Shown here: in pieces, positions 1 through 11,100 of the stretch | How the letters are laid out: each line of letters begins with the position of its first letter | Numbering within the stretch: the stretch's first letter is position 1 | From: Micractinium sp. NFX-FRZ | Lineage: Eukaryota; Chlorophyta; Trebouxiophyceae; Chlorellales; Chlorellaceae | Length of the DNA: 64,000 nt | NCBI GenBank assembly: GCA_029339195.1 | Contig: JAPTJF010000113.1 | Location: 62,001 to 126,000 of the forward strand | Direction of reading: 5' to 3' | Made by a program: the position numbers and the translations under genes | The notes under the pieces: generated by a model | Database searches by the model: none | The model's input: only the letters and a program-made list of their open reading frames with translations | What the model was told of the DNA's origin: nothing

Positions 1-90
1 CATGAGAGGGGCACGGGAGCTGGGGGTGCCGTGCCTGGAGCTGCCGCACTGCCTGATTGCCCCCGGGTGGTGGCTGCCTCTACTCACACA

Positions 91-129
<39 letters not shown>

Positions 130-208
130 CTGTCAGTGCTTGGTTCGATTTGCCGCAGACCAACTGTAACTAAAACATCACCGCCGCTGCCCTGTACGTG
201 CCTTGCAG
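1..208 (+). other. intron sequence of the GLG1-like gene, with CA microsatellite
   Basis: This stretch precedes the first exon that can be supported and ends in a good acceptor (ccttgcag, 201-208). I see no Cys-rich GLG1 repeat coded here, so it is probably intron. It carries a CA dinucleotide run at about 86-128. Confidence 0.6.
86..128. repeat. (CA)n microsatellite
   Basis: A nearly perfect run of about 20 CA units lies inside the presumed intron, about 80 bases before an acceptor site. It is a simple length-variable repeat with no coding role. Confidence 0.95.
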
Positions 209-3200
209 GTGTCCGACTACCGGCTGGACCCCCAGATGGAGGCGGCCTGCCGGGGCGACATTGCCACCCACTGCCACGGCGTGCAGCCAGGCGGGGGGCG
301 CGTGCACGCCTGCCTGCGCACGCACTGGAACCAGCTGAGGTGCGGGCGCAGGGGCGGGGGCGGGGCAGTGGGAGGGCGGGGGTGTTTTGTTCCCCTTGCT
401 ATGTTTCTTCCTGAGAGGTGTCTCATCACGCAACCGGCACCTACTAGGGTCATGAGCACCAGCCTTGAGCATTTGGCATCCCCTCCTGCCCCACTTCTCC
501 AGGCACCCTTCTTCCCTGCCCCCCCTTCCCTGCCCGCCTTGTAGCCGCAACTGCAAGGACCACGAGCACCGGCTGAGCATCCTGCAGACGCGCGACGTGC
601 GGCTGCGCCCACACATGCAGGCCGCCTGCTCGGGGGAGCTCGCCTCCTTCTGCAGGGATGTGGAGCCAGGTGTGGGGGTAGGCAAATACAGGGCAGGGGG
701 ATTGTAATCGTCTCAGCTAGGCACATAATTGGAGCTGCATGTGCCGGGTGTCTGGCTGCCTTGGTGTGCAAGGATGGGTAGCCAGCGAGGTGCCGGTTGG
801 CTGGGCAGGGCCAGCTGGCAAGCGGGCAGGCAGGTCGGCAGAGGCAGCGCCAAGCCGGCCGGCCAAGCCACCGGTGCGGCAGCCCCGCTGCTCTCTCTGC
901 CAACACGGCTTGACTTGTGCCGGCGGCAGGCCGCTTGCTCGTGGGGCCTGAGGGCGGCCAGAGCATGGGAAGGCTTCGGGGTGTGCGTGCACTTTGTGCC
1001 GCCTGGCTGTGTGGCACAACGTGGCGCAGCTTGTTGACCCTTGTGCCGCTGCGTGTGCCGTGCCGTGCAGGCAAGGCGCGTGCCTTGCGCTGCCTGGTGG
1101 AGAACATGGGCAAGCCTGGGTTTAGGTGGGAACATCGGGGGGAAGGAAGTGTGGGGCAGGGGGGGTGGGGCAGGGCAGGGCAGGGGAGTGCCAAGCAAGT
1201 TGGGGCGATGTCGGCGTGCGCCCAGGCCAGGGCACACAACGGCGGTGTGCACTGGCCAACTGGGTGCGCCATGCTTCTCTCGAGGGAGGCAGACGCACCT
1301 CCTGCACACAAGCACTGGGTGGTTCCGAGGCTTGCATTATGCCCCCGGCGTGAGCACAGCGCACGTCACACAGCCACTGGGCTTTCCCACGTGTGCATTG
1401 CTGCGCCAGTCCGCTCACGCCCTCGCCTCCCCCTGTGTGCCCACTGCAGCGAGGAGTGCCGGCAGGAGGTGGCGCAGCACACGGCGGCTGCCCAGACTGA
1501 CTACCGCCTCGACTATGGGGTCAGCTCAGCCTGCCAGGTGCGGGGGCTGGGCGGTGGAGGGCGGCGCTGCTGCCTTGCTCCTGCTGGAGAGCGCCAGCGT
1601 GGCTGGCATGTGTGCCAGTTCCGGGGGGAGGGGTGCAGTCCGGTGGTTCCCTCTCTCTGCCGATACGACTGCCCAATTTCCCCGCCACACCAGCGCACAA
1701 TGAGATGCGCTTTATGACATGGGCCCCTCCCTGCAGCCCGATGTGGATGCCCAGTGCAAGGCGGAGCAGGCGGCGCTGCAGGAGGGGCAGCAGGGCGTGG
1801 TGCTCAAGTGCCTGGTGGGCAAGTACAAGTCGCTGTCAGGTGAGGCAGGTGGAAGATGAACTGCTGCTCCTTGTGTTAGTCCCTGTTCCGCCACCAGTAA
1901 TGCTCTGTCAGCTGCTGTTCCATCATCTGCTCGGCCTCGCTGGCACCGGCTTGCTCCCGCTGCTGCTGCCGCTGCCGCTGCCGTTGTTGATATCGTCAGC
2001 TTGCATGTGTGTGTGCCCCCAGCCGCCAGTGCACTCCTGCCAGGATGCCGCCGGTGCCCGTGCGTCCGTCAGCTCGCCCGCCCATCCACCTGTCAATTCC
2101 TATATGCCACCCACCAGCCGGCCTGCCCGCCCGCCCGCCCGCCCGCCCGCCCAACCGCCTGCCTGCAGAGGGCTGCCAGACCGAGCTGTCCCGCGGCGTG
2201 CGCATGGCGTTGTGGGCCTACAGGGAGGGGGCACCCCTCACGGCTGTGTGCGACCCGGATGTGAAGGTGCGGGGGCAGCTGGAAAGAGGTCGTTCTGGTG
2301 CCGTGCTGCTGCTTGGGCTGCTGTAGGGCTGAGCATGCGGGGCGGACGCTGTGCTGGATGTGTTCTTCAGTGCGGACGAGGTTTGGTTGCGGGGTGGGCG
2401 ACAAACCCTGCAGCTCCATACTGTGTGTTGCCCGACACAACACTCGGTGCTGCGATTTGCGATTGGTGCCTTGCGCCTTGTGCAGGTTTGCACCTGCTAG
2501 CTGCGCTGCCTGGTGCACACCTGCTTCAACCTTCTGTGCCCGTCTCACCCCTGCTCCCACTCCCCCCGCGCTGCACACCTGCAGGCGCGCTGCCCTGCGC
2601 TGCCGCGTGCAGGCAAAGGCTTCGTGCGCATGGGGGCTGTGGGGCAGTGCCTGTCCCAGCAGGCCGCGCAGGGCGGCGCAGCGGCGGAGGCGCTGTCGGC
2701 GGGGTGCCGGCAGCTGGTGCTGGTGGCGGTGCCTCGTGACGCCCGCGCCGTGTTCGACAGCAGCATGAGCCTGGAGGCTGTGGCCAACAAGGTTGCACAG
2801 GTGAGAGAGCAGGGATGAGGGAGCATGTTAGGAGCGAAGGAGAGAGGGGGAGTGCGTGTGGGGGGGAGGGGGAACGGGCGGCAGCGAGCCTGGAGGCCGT
2901 GGCGAACAAGGTGGCGCATGTGCGAAGATAGCAAGATGGTGAGCTGAGCTGGCGACAAAAGCGGGGGTGCCAAGCAGCACAGGAGCAGAGTGGCGTGCGT
3001 CTGTCCCCGCCTCATTGCCTGCCTCCTCCCAACCATACTCGCCATGCAGATTGCCCACTCTGCGGGGCTGAGCAAGACGTTTGTGGACCCCAAAGCCCAC
3101 GGCATGGCCGCCATCACCCTCACCGGCTGGGTGGCCTTCCTCAGCGTGTGTGCGCTGGCGGTGGTGCTGCTGGGTGTGCTGAGCTTTGCGGCCTGGCGCT

Positions 3201-3268
3201 ATGTGGGACGTAGCCGGATGCCGCACCGCTACACGCCGGTCGCGCCAATGAAGGAGGGCGATGTGTGA
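209..3268 (+). CDS. Golgi apparatus protein 1-like Cys-rich type I membrane protein, 3' part
   Basis: Exons 209-339, 545-669, 1071-1125, 1450-1537, 1737-1839, 2169-2266, 2585-2800 and 3050-3268 join in frame into about 345 residues; the 5' part lies before the window. The luminal part shows the spaced-Cys repeats of the GLG1 (MG-160/ESL-1/CFR-1) family, for example ACRGDIATHCHGV, ACSGELASFC and EECRQEVAQH, each followed by a conserved LxCL or ACL element. The last exon encodes one membrane segment (ITLTGWVAFLSVCALAVVLL) followed by a short basic cytosolic tail ending EGDV, the layout of GLG1. Animal GLG1 is a Golgi-resident glycoprotein that binds growth factors and affects their trafficking; the algal role is unknown. 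All introns are GT-AG. An echo of the penultimate exon's 3' end lies at 2882-2922. Confidence 0.85.
2882..2922 (+). repeat. degenerate copy of the GLG1-like exon end at 2764-2803
   Basis: The segment starting GAGCCTGGAGGC matches the end of the 2585-2800 exon and its donor at 32 of 37 aligned bases (my alignment by eye). It lies about 120 bp downstream inside the next intron. The donor position reads CATGTG instead of CAGGTG. Confidence 0.85.
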
Positions 3269-3736
3269 GGGTGCCGTTCTGCTGCTTGCGTGGCACCAGA
3301 CTCCACGCTGCACGTGCCCCATCTGATCCATCAGTGCTCTCCATCTGCTATTTTGTCCGCGCGTAATGTGCATTTTAACGTTCGTGTGACATTACCATTG
3401 CTGTGACGCCATGCAAGGCAGAGGCCATACTGGTACCAGGTTTACCTGGTTATGTCACAGCAACAGCTCGGTCCACATCAGCAGGCCGCGTCCCGAGTCG
3501 CGGATTCAAAAGCCAGCCCCGCGCTCCAATCACTGTGTACATCTGTTGCCGTGTGTTGATCTGCCCGCTCCGCAGTGCGCAGAGTCGAGTCTTGTATCCC
3601 GCGCGGCGCAGGACGCGGCCCAGCAGGACCCGCACTTGCATACCAGATACTCCCACCATTGCACTATTGGTACATCGCTGTATTCCTCCAAGCAACGCCA
3701 GCGGCCAGCAAGCGATCAGCAACGCGGTGGCCCAAC
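3269..3736. other. intergenic, GLG1-like 3' end to secreted-protein start
   Basis: This 468-bp stretch has lower GC than the flanking exons. It holds the 3' UTR of the GLG1-like gene and the 5' region of the next gene. Open frames here have no recognisable protein features. No clear polyadenylation TGTAA or tRNA was seen. Confidence 0.6.
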
Positions 3737-6700
3737 ATGCGAGGCGCCTGTGCAGCACAGTGGGGGCTGTGCCTCATGCTGCTGGTTTCGGCTTCCGGGG
3801 CCTGGGCAGAATGCACGGTGGACTCAGCAGGTGCGTGTGCCACACCCCTTGGCGAGCACCTGTGGCCAGCCCGAGAGCGCGTTCAGGACCTGCCACACTC
3901 CCACGACGCCTGCACATTCCAGCTTTGCGGCGTTATTTCGATGTAGCGCGATCAGCGGCGCCTCTGGGGCCACACCTCTAGGGGCGCCAGCGCCCAGCCC
4001 AGCCCAGCCTGCAAGGCTGCCGCGGTGTTGCCCCTGCGCCAGCCGCCTGCCTTCCATCCCCTCCCGCCCTCCCCTTATCACCTGCGCCCTCCTGCAGAGG
4101 GCACCATTGTGTGTGACCGAGACATCCCAGAGCTGACCGCCGACAACGCCACCTGGGCAGCCACGCTGGAGCAGTTTCAGAACGCAAGCACCGCCTCTCT
4201 GGAGTTCAACAGCGTCGCCTTCTCCCCCGACTCCTTCCAGCGCATGCTGACCCTGGTGGCGGGGGTGGGTGCCAGCGCCTCTGTGGGCACAGTGAGCGTG
4301 GATCTGAACAAGTGCAGCATGCGACGGGCAGAGGTGAGCGCGCACGGGGTGAACACGGGAGCTGGAGGCGTGCACAGGGGGGTGGGGCTGGCGCCAGCCA
4401 GCCGGCGGGCAGGGTTCGGTGTGCTTGTAGCCTGCTAATGCCAAGAGAACTGCCAGCTGCGATGGCACGGTGGCGCGAGCAGCATGGCCCGCCGCCCTGC
4501 CTACCCCTGCTTGCCATCCTTGCCCTCGTGCCCACCCCCTGCTGACAAGCGCCCAGCACCCCGCCCCGCCCCCCACCCCCGCCCCCCACCAGGTCGACGT
4601 CGCCGCCGCCGAGCTGCTGGCGGGCAGCACCCAGTATGTGTTCACGCTCAATGACTGCGCGTTTGTGGGCAACAGCATCAACGCGACAGCGCTGATGGAG
4701 GGGGAGACCAACCTGGACGTCACGCTGCGCCTGCTGGGCTCTGGTGAGGCTGCTGACCTGCCACGGGGGCTGCTGGCATTCTTCGCTGATTGCGGCGGCG
4801 GCACAGTGCAGTGCGCCTCGGGAATGGGTCTGCGGCTGTTGTCACCGCTGACACTGACTCCCTCTCCCTCCAAGCCTGTACACCCTCACGCCCAACTCCC
4901 CTTCCCACCCCCCCCCATCCCACCTCCACCCGGCCTGCAGAGCTGTCAGGCAACACGCTGCTGGCAGCCGGCGCCGTGGGTGTGGGTGCCACCGGGCGCG
5001 CCGCCCTCTCGCTCACGCAGGGCAGCGTGGTGGCGGGCAACAAGGCCGTGCTCATTGGGCTGCTGATGGTGGGGGGAGATGGCGACCTGTCGGTACAGCT
5101 GGCGGCCAGCAACGTGACTGACAACCAACTTGAGCTGGTGGGGCGAATGCTGCGCTGTGCTGTGCTGCGCTGCATGCTGTGCTGTGCTGCTCTGCCCTGC
5201 CCTGCGCTGTGCTGCCCATACCGTGCTGGCCGCGCTGCCCTGCGCTGTGCTGCCCCGTGCCGCGCTGTGCTGCGCTGCGCTAATATAGAGGGCAGGGTTG
5301 TTGGCGCCAACAATGCCGGCCTTCCGTTCATCGCATCCGCCCTCGTGGTCCGCCCCGCCCTCATACCCTTCCGCCTTCGCCCCCACCCGCCCCTCCTGCT
5401 ACCCACAGATGGGCGCGGTCCTGCTGGGCGGCAACGGCACCGCCACCGTCACCGGCGCTGGCGACAACGGCACCACAGTGTCTGGCAACACTGCCGACAG
5501 CCGTGTGATGGTGTACCAGGAGGAGCCTCTGGTGTCCAGCCTGGCGGGCATCCTCACCGGCCTCAGTGAGTCTTGCTGGCGTGCCAGCCTGGCATGTGGG
5601 CAGCTGGGGTGGCTAGTGGGCTCCCTGGGGGTGGGGTCGGTCGGTTGTTGGTGGCAAGGAGGCGCCTCTTGTGGCCAGCCCGGCAGGCTGCTTACAGGGC
5701 AGGCTGAGGCATGCCAGCGTGGTGGGCACGTGCCCAGCTCAGGCGGCGCGGCAGCTGCTGGGACGTGGCCAAGCGGCGTGTGTGCACTGGCAATCCGGGC
5801 GTGCCGTCTGTCTGCCTGGCACCCTGCTCACGGCATGCTCCCTCGCTGATGCCTTGTCATGCCCACCACCTTTTGAGCACAGCCTCGAGCTCAGCAGCCA
5901 TAGCACCGGCATGTGGCGCGCCCGACTGACACACACCATATCCCCTGCTTGCCTTCCTGCCCCCCCTTGCAGGCTTTGACACCGCCGGCTTCAACCTCAG
6001 CACCAGCCTTGGCCAGGCGCAGGGCGAACTGTGCTCCGCCCTCTCCAAGCTCAACCTGACCGCCGCCATGCCCTCCGACCCCCTGGCCCAAGTTGTGCCT
6101 GCACTCACTAAGGTGGGCCAGGGGTGGCGCTGTCACCAATTGGGTGGGAGAGGGCGAGGCATCGAGGGGCCATGGGCGGGGCCAGCTGCACGGGCAGGCA
6201 GCTGCTGGGCTGGAGTATGGCGGGCTGCGTGGGGGCGAGGAGGCGCGCTTGGTGCTTGGCGGTTGGTGCGCAGGAGCAGGTCTGACGGGTGCGTGCGCAG
6301 CGCCCGCCATGCTCGCCCCAAGCCCTCGCTGTTGCTGCCGCGTGCATGCCCAGCCCTGCCCTGCCGTCTCCCTCCCGGGCTCGCTCCTCTCCTCTTTCCC
6401 CCTCACAACAGGTTGCCAGCATCCTGTGTGACGGCTCCCTGGCTGCCGCCTTGCCACGCAGTACCTCCCACTGCAGCCGACTTTGTGCCGACCGCCCCCC
6501 GTCCTTTGCTCTCCCTCTTTTGCAGATCATCGACATTGTTTGCGACGGCTCCCAGGCCTCCCCCGACTTCAGCCTCGCCAGCCTGGCGCCAGCGCTGCAG
6601 GGCCTGCTGACCGGCGGCGGCGAGGGCAGCTCGGCGCTGCTGTCCTCGCTCGACGGTGTGCTGGAGAGCCTGCTTGGCGGGCAAGCAGATGATGTGCTGC

Positions 6701-7709
6701 AGGTGGGGCGGGCGGCAGGCGGGGCCACCAGGGGGGTGCTGTGTGTTTGTTTCGGAAGGTGGACGCTTGAGGGCCTGCTGGCGAGCGTGCTGGGGACTAT
6801 GGGCAAGATGTGCTGCACGTATGGAGGGCTTGCCATGAGAGGAGGACCTGAACGTGCTCTCTCCAGCATGCTCCGTACCCTGCACACAGAGATGTGCCTG
6901 CCGCCGTGCACGCACCTGGCCCGCGATGAAGAGCGTGGGCACTGCTCGCGCGTCGTGCCAACGGCCTCCCCTCCACCCGACCCTCCGCTGTTACTCCTCC
7001 TTTTCCCCCGCCGCAGGGCCTGGTAAGCGGCCTGCTCAACGGCACCATGGATGTGGGCACCGCGCTGGACGACCTCCTCTCCGTCCTCCTCACCTCCCCC
7101 GCCGGCGACGCCGCCGCGGGCGCCATTGCCGACCTCCTCACAAAGCTGGGAGAGTGGCTGGAGCGGCCCATTGGCGGCGGCAGCGGCGGCGGCAGCAACT
7201 CCACCAACTCCACTGGCGGCTGGGGCATCACCGGCGATGGCGGGCAGGACCTGGGCGACATCATCGGTGACATCGTGCAGGCGGCAGGCGGCGGCGCGGT
7301 GGGCGACGCAGTGAACGGCGTGGCCGGCCTGGTTCAGCAGCTGGTAGACAGCCTGGCGGGCGGCGGCGGTGGCGGCAATGGCACCGCCACCAATGGTACC
7401 ACGCCCGAGGACATCCTGCAGCAGATTGTGCAGGGCCTGACGGGCGGGCAGGACAGCCCCCTGGCGGGAGTCGATCTCGCCGGGCTGCTGCCCATCCTCA
7501 AGGCCGTCATCGCCTCCCCCGAGGCCCGCCAGACGCTGCCCGGCCTGCTGCAGTCCCTGCTGGGTGGCGGCGGCGGCGATGGAGGCAGTGGCGGCCTGGA
7601 CCTTGCGTCACTAGGCCCCCTGCTGCAGGCCATCACGGCTGACCCCGCGGCGGCCGCCGCCCTGCCCAACCTGCTGGGCCTGCTGGGCAACCTGGGCATC
7701 CAGCTGTGA
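3737..7709 (+). CDS. secreted repeat-rich orphan protein with many N-glycosylation sequons
   Basis: Exons 3737-3830, 4098-4333, 4593-4743, 4941-5137, 5409-5565, 5973-6112, 6526-6702 and 7017-7709 join in frame into 614 residues. The ATG at 3737 gives a clean signal peptide (LCLMLLVSASGAWA, cleavage about residue 24). Residues about 30-270 contain short turns such as NNQ/GNT/SGNTxxD and alternating small and hydrophobic residues, resembling a parallel beta-helix (polymorphic outer-membrane-like or pectin-lyase-like) fold; that is inference. The rest is Leu/Gly-rich amphipathic sequence (VCDGS, LGPLLQAI, LPGLLQSLL) broken by GGGG linkers. Many NxS/T sequons (NAS, NAT, NVT, NGT, NST) support passage through the secretory pathway. 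No terminal membrane anchor is seen. It could be a cell-wall or extracellular matrix protein; I do not recognise a family. Confidence 0.75.
5150..5283. repeat. CTGTG/CTGCG low-complexity tract
   Basis: A degenerate run of TGCTGTG, TGCGCTG and CCCTG units fills most of the fourth intron of the secreted-protein gene. It is simple-sequence DNA without a coding frame that joins the exons. Confidence 0.85.
6410..6451 (+). repeat. degenerate copy of the exon start at 6526
   Basis: A CAG acceptor followed by a frame reading VASILCDGS resembles the true exon start reading IIDIVCDGS 115 bp downstream, with GACGGCTCCC shared exactly. Both are phase 0, so a mutually exclusive exon is possible. The copy has no convincing donor, and skipping it keeps the gene in frame. 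Confidence 0.75.
6786..6826 (+). repeat. degenerate copy of the exon end at 6655-6712
   Basis: GTGCTGG and GATGTGCTGCA are shared with the 3' end of exon 6526-6702. The donor position reads CACGTATGG rather than CAGGTGGG. It lies in the following intron. Confidence 0.7.
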
Positions 7710-8886
7710 TGCTGACCAGTCACGGGCCGACAGGCTGCGTGCCAGCAGGGCGCGGCGCAATATGCCGTGAAGACCGCACGCCCCGCGTGCTGCGACAGGC
7801 ATGCGGGTGTACAGAGATGGGGCCCTGCCAAACTGGGACCCCCGGCCGCACAGCAAACACGTGCGCACATTTTTTCGTTTTGTGCCACCTAGGGTGCACC
7901 TCTCTGTTCATGTGCTTCCCCTCCCAACACACGTCCGGTGTAGCCACCCACTCCACTCCTCAAAAACCACGCACCACGCCATCCTAACCTGATTCCTCCC
8001 GATGTTTCCTACCCCTCGTTCAAAGCGACCGCCTGCCCCTTTGTAACAAGAACGGCGGCACTGCAGCAGCTGCTGCCATGGCGCCTGAGCAGCATGTTCC
8101 AGGCAAATGCACAGGTGGCACGGAAGGCCAGGCATTGTCCTCACCTGCTTGCACCCACTATCCTCGTTGTCTCATGAGTTCAACTGGCTCCTGTGGACGT
8201 TAAATGTAACTTACTTACTAACTTTACTTTTAATGTGGATGAGTTGTGCCCATGCGTCCCCATGGTGAGAGGCTGACCAGATCGGGCTTGCCAGGCGTGC
8301 TGCGGCGCAAAGCTATGATGTCAAAGCCAAAAGCTAGTGCCGCTGCCAAACCTGACCCCTGCCTGCAGCAGCTCATTTGCATCAGGCAATGCATCAAGTG
8401 CTGGGTTTGCCGCTTGTAGTGGGGGAAACATGGTGAATGCTGTGGAGCACTGGCCACAGGCTGAGGTGCTGGCGGGGCGGGCACTACATTTGGCGCCCCA
8501 GCTGAGCACATGTGCACCCAGCCATCCATCCTCCAGCAAGCCCTAAACCTGCCCCTTGTGACGTCAAAACTGCCCCTGCGCTAGATGACGACGTCATGAG
8601 GACCCACATCTACTTTGGCTGGCCTGGAGTATGTGCCTGAGCCGCCTTGCTTGTCCGACACTCCGCTAAAAAGCTGCCGCCGCGCGCGCCGGGCCCCTTT
8701 GCTGGTGAGGTGCTGGGCCTTCCGGGCAACCTACCCTCACTCTAGAAGATTGCGAGGCGTCGATGTAGCGTGGCAGGCGTCCCAGGCAGATGTTCTCTCT
8801 GTCGGTGGGGCAGTGCCTGCTTACAAGCCTCTGTGACCAGCCCTGCGCCTTTGACACTATATCCTGCTGCAGGTCATCATCACTAG
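7710..8886. other. intergenic, secreted protein to HPP gene
   Basis: About 1.2 kb without supported coding. TGTAA motifs at about 8042 and 8204 could serve as chlorophyte-type polyadenylation signals for the upstream gene, though they are far from the stop. The right half contains CRE-like TGACGTCA sites (8559-8597). No RNA gene was recognised. Confidence 0.55.
8559..8597. promoter_or_regulatory. bZIP-type TGACGTCA elements upstream of the HPP gene
   Basis: A perfect palindromic TGACGTCA (8559-8566) is followed about 25 bp later by TGACGACGTCAT (8586-8597). Such motifs bind bZIP factors in plants and animals. They lie about 290-330 bp before the HPP start codon. Function is inferred from the motif only. 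Confidence 0.3.
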
Positions 8887-11100
8887 ATGCCGGCGGCGGA
8901 CGATGTGCCAGCGGCAGCACCGCCGCCGCTGCCGCCGACGCGTGCGACCGCTGTGCAGTCGGGAGGCCCAGCGTGCACCGGAGAGGCAGGCGCCTCCTAC
9001 TGGCTGGCCGCCACGCTTGACCCCACTGCCAGTGGCGGCAGCAGCCTGGCCCCACAGGACAGCCCGGCGGCTCGTGCCCCCACGCCTCAGCCTACACAGG
9101 AGCCGCGGGTGCACCCGGCCGCCGCCGCAGCTGGCTCGCTCGCCGCGGAGCCCGCGCCGCCGAGCAGGGAGGGCAGCGCGCACCACCGCAGCATCCATAT
9201 TCGCGCTGACGGCAGCGCTCACGGCGGGCGAAACTACTTCCAAGTAGCGTCCGCTGCAGCGGCAGAAGGCAGGGCAGCAGGCACAGCAGCAGCGCCGGAC
9301 GGGGCCATGCAGCACAGCAGCGCGCACCACAGCGCAGTCTGGGTGGTGGAGGACGGCAGCATCAAAGCAGGCACAGCAGCTGCCCCTACGCAGCGGCCCG
9401 GCAGCGGAGCCTCCAGCTGCCGCTGCTGCGGGTGCACATGCGGCGGCGGCGGCGGCGGCGGCAGCGGCGGTGGGCAGCAGGGCCAGGGGCCAAAGGACGG
9501 CGGGTTTGGAGGGGCCACGGTGCTAATTGAGGAGGCGGATGAGCGGGCGCTCTTCGACTTGGGCACCTACTTCTCCTCGCTGCCCAAGAAGCTCAAAGGT
9601 TGGGCGCTGGGGTGTAGGGCCGAAGGGGAGTGCACGGCACGGTGTGGGAGCCGTTTGGAGCCGGCTGCACCGCCGCCGCTGCAAAGGAACGGCTGGCTTG
9701 CAAATAGTGCCATCAAATATTCATAGCGGTCCACGCCCTGCCGATAGGTTGACCTTCTAGCAGTCCTCCTAGCCGTCCAACAATCATGCAAACCTCCCAC
9801 CTACCTCTTATTACCTCTGCAGGCGGCCTGGACACGCGGCTGCCGGTGCCCTCCTGGCGGGACATCGCCTGGTCGTGGCTGGGCGCATTCCTGGGTGCGC
9901 GCCCCGCCTGCCCGTCCGTCTGCGTGCCCGCCTGCCTGTCACACCCCGCTGCCCGCCTGCCTGCGACACCCTACCGGTCGCGCTGCTTGCCTGCCTGCCT
10001 TGCTGCCAGCCTGTGCTCCCTCAATCAAGGCCCTGCTGCCCACCCTGCTGCCTTTTCAAATCTGTTTTATTTTAATACCGAGCTGCCCCTCTGAAATCCT
10101 GCCTGCGGGCACGCCCGTCCCAGTTCCCCCTCCTTCCACCACTCCCCTGCTGCCCGCTCTGCGCTCCTGCCCGGCCGCCCCCCTCCTCCCCCTCTCTTAC
10201 CCCCGCCCCCTGGCGCCCCGCCTGCCCGCAGGCATCCTGGCTGTGTGCTCCCTCAACCAGTGGGCCTCTCCTGAGATTGACATTGCCTTTGTGGTGGGAT
10301 CCTTTGGCGCCTCAGGTGGGGGAGGTGGGGGAGGTGGCCTCATCCGCGGTGTGCATGTGGCGGCCATCAACCCTGCTGCTTCTGCCCGGCCTGCGCGGTG
10401 GTCGGCCCCTCGCCCCTGTCGCCCTCCTCCTGCTCCCCGCCACACCTGAACAAGCCGCTGGCCTCGGCAAATAACTGGCCTCAGCTAACCGCGCACCCCA
10501 GCAACCAACTCGCTTGCTGCCCCGCCTGCAGCCGTGCTGGTGTTTGCCGTGCTCGAGTCCAAGATGAGCCAGCCCCGCAACTTTCTGGGCGGCCAGCTGC
10601 TGTCGGCGGTGGTGGGCATCACCACGCGCGTCGTCATCCACCAGCCATGGATCGCCGGGCCCGTGGGCATGAGCCTGGCCCTGGTGCTGATGCAGCTCAC
10701 GTCCACCACGCACCCCCCAGGCGAGGCGGGCAGGCGGGCGGGGGGGCGGGCGGGCAGACGGGGGTTGTACGAGTGTGGGGAGGTGGGGAGGTGGGGAGGT
10801 GGGGAGGCACTGCGTGCATGGCAGCCAGCCCTGCAGCTGCACGCTGCCCGGCCGGGAGCAGGGTGTAGGTGTGCTCATTGGCTGACCCGCGCGGCCCCGC
10901 TGCTGCTGCCTCGCTCCCGCCCTCACACACCCGCAGGCGGCGCCACGGCCCTGATTGCCGCCACGCTGACCACGCTGCCCCGCTGGCACGGCTACTCCTT
11001 CCTCATCACCGTGCTGGTGGGCAGCTGCGTCATGCAGGCCGTTGCGCTGGTGGTCAACAACCTGGACCCACGCAGGCGCTACCCCACATACTGGTGGTAG
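8887..11100 (+). CDS. HPP-family integral membrane protein, possible plastid nitrite transporter
   Basis: Exons 8887-9598, 9823-9894, 10232-10315, 10532-10720 and 10937-11100 join in frame into 406 residues. The ATG at 8887 follows an in-frame TAG directly. Residues about 240-406 form the HPP domain: four hydrophobic segments, with the family signature STTHPPGGATAL near residue 350 and a conserved NNLDPRRRYPTYWW end. In Arabidopsis, plastid HPP proteins have been reported as nitrite transporters, so nitrite movement into the plastid is a plausible but unproven role. The first about 220 residues are Ala/Pro/Gly-rich, with a Cys cluster CRCCGCTC before a glycine run, and are much longer than in typical members. 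The fourth intron begins GC (10721) and splits the signature codon for Gly. An echo of exon 3 lies at 10006-10038. Confidence 0.88.
10006..10038 (+). repeat. degenerate copy of HPP exon 3 start
   Basis: TGTGCTCCCTCAA is identical to the start of exon 10232-10315, and the frame reads LCSLNQ like the exon's VCSLNQ. It lies about 225 bp upstream in the preceding intron. Confidence 0.8.

Noticed and set aside
86..128. CA run as telomeric or functional repeat
   Set aside because: It is a dinucleotide microsatellite inside an intron and does not resemble plant-type TTTAGGG telomere repeats.
217..1311. 364-codon minus-strand open frame over the GLG1-like exons
   Set aside because: It overlaps introns and exons of the plus-strand gene, is rich in Pro/Arg/Cys from GC-rich DNA, and lacks recognisable domains.
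6410..6451. VASILCDGS segment considered as an extra exon of the secreted protein
   Set aside because: It has an acceptor but no good donor, and the gene stays in frame when it is skipped. It is better read as a copy of the next exon start.
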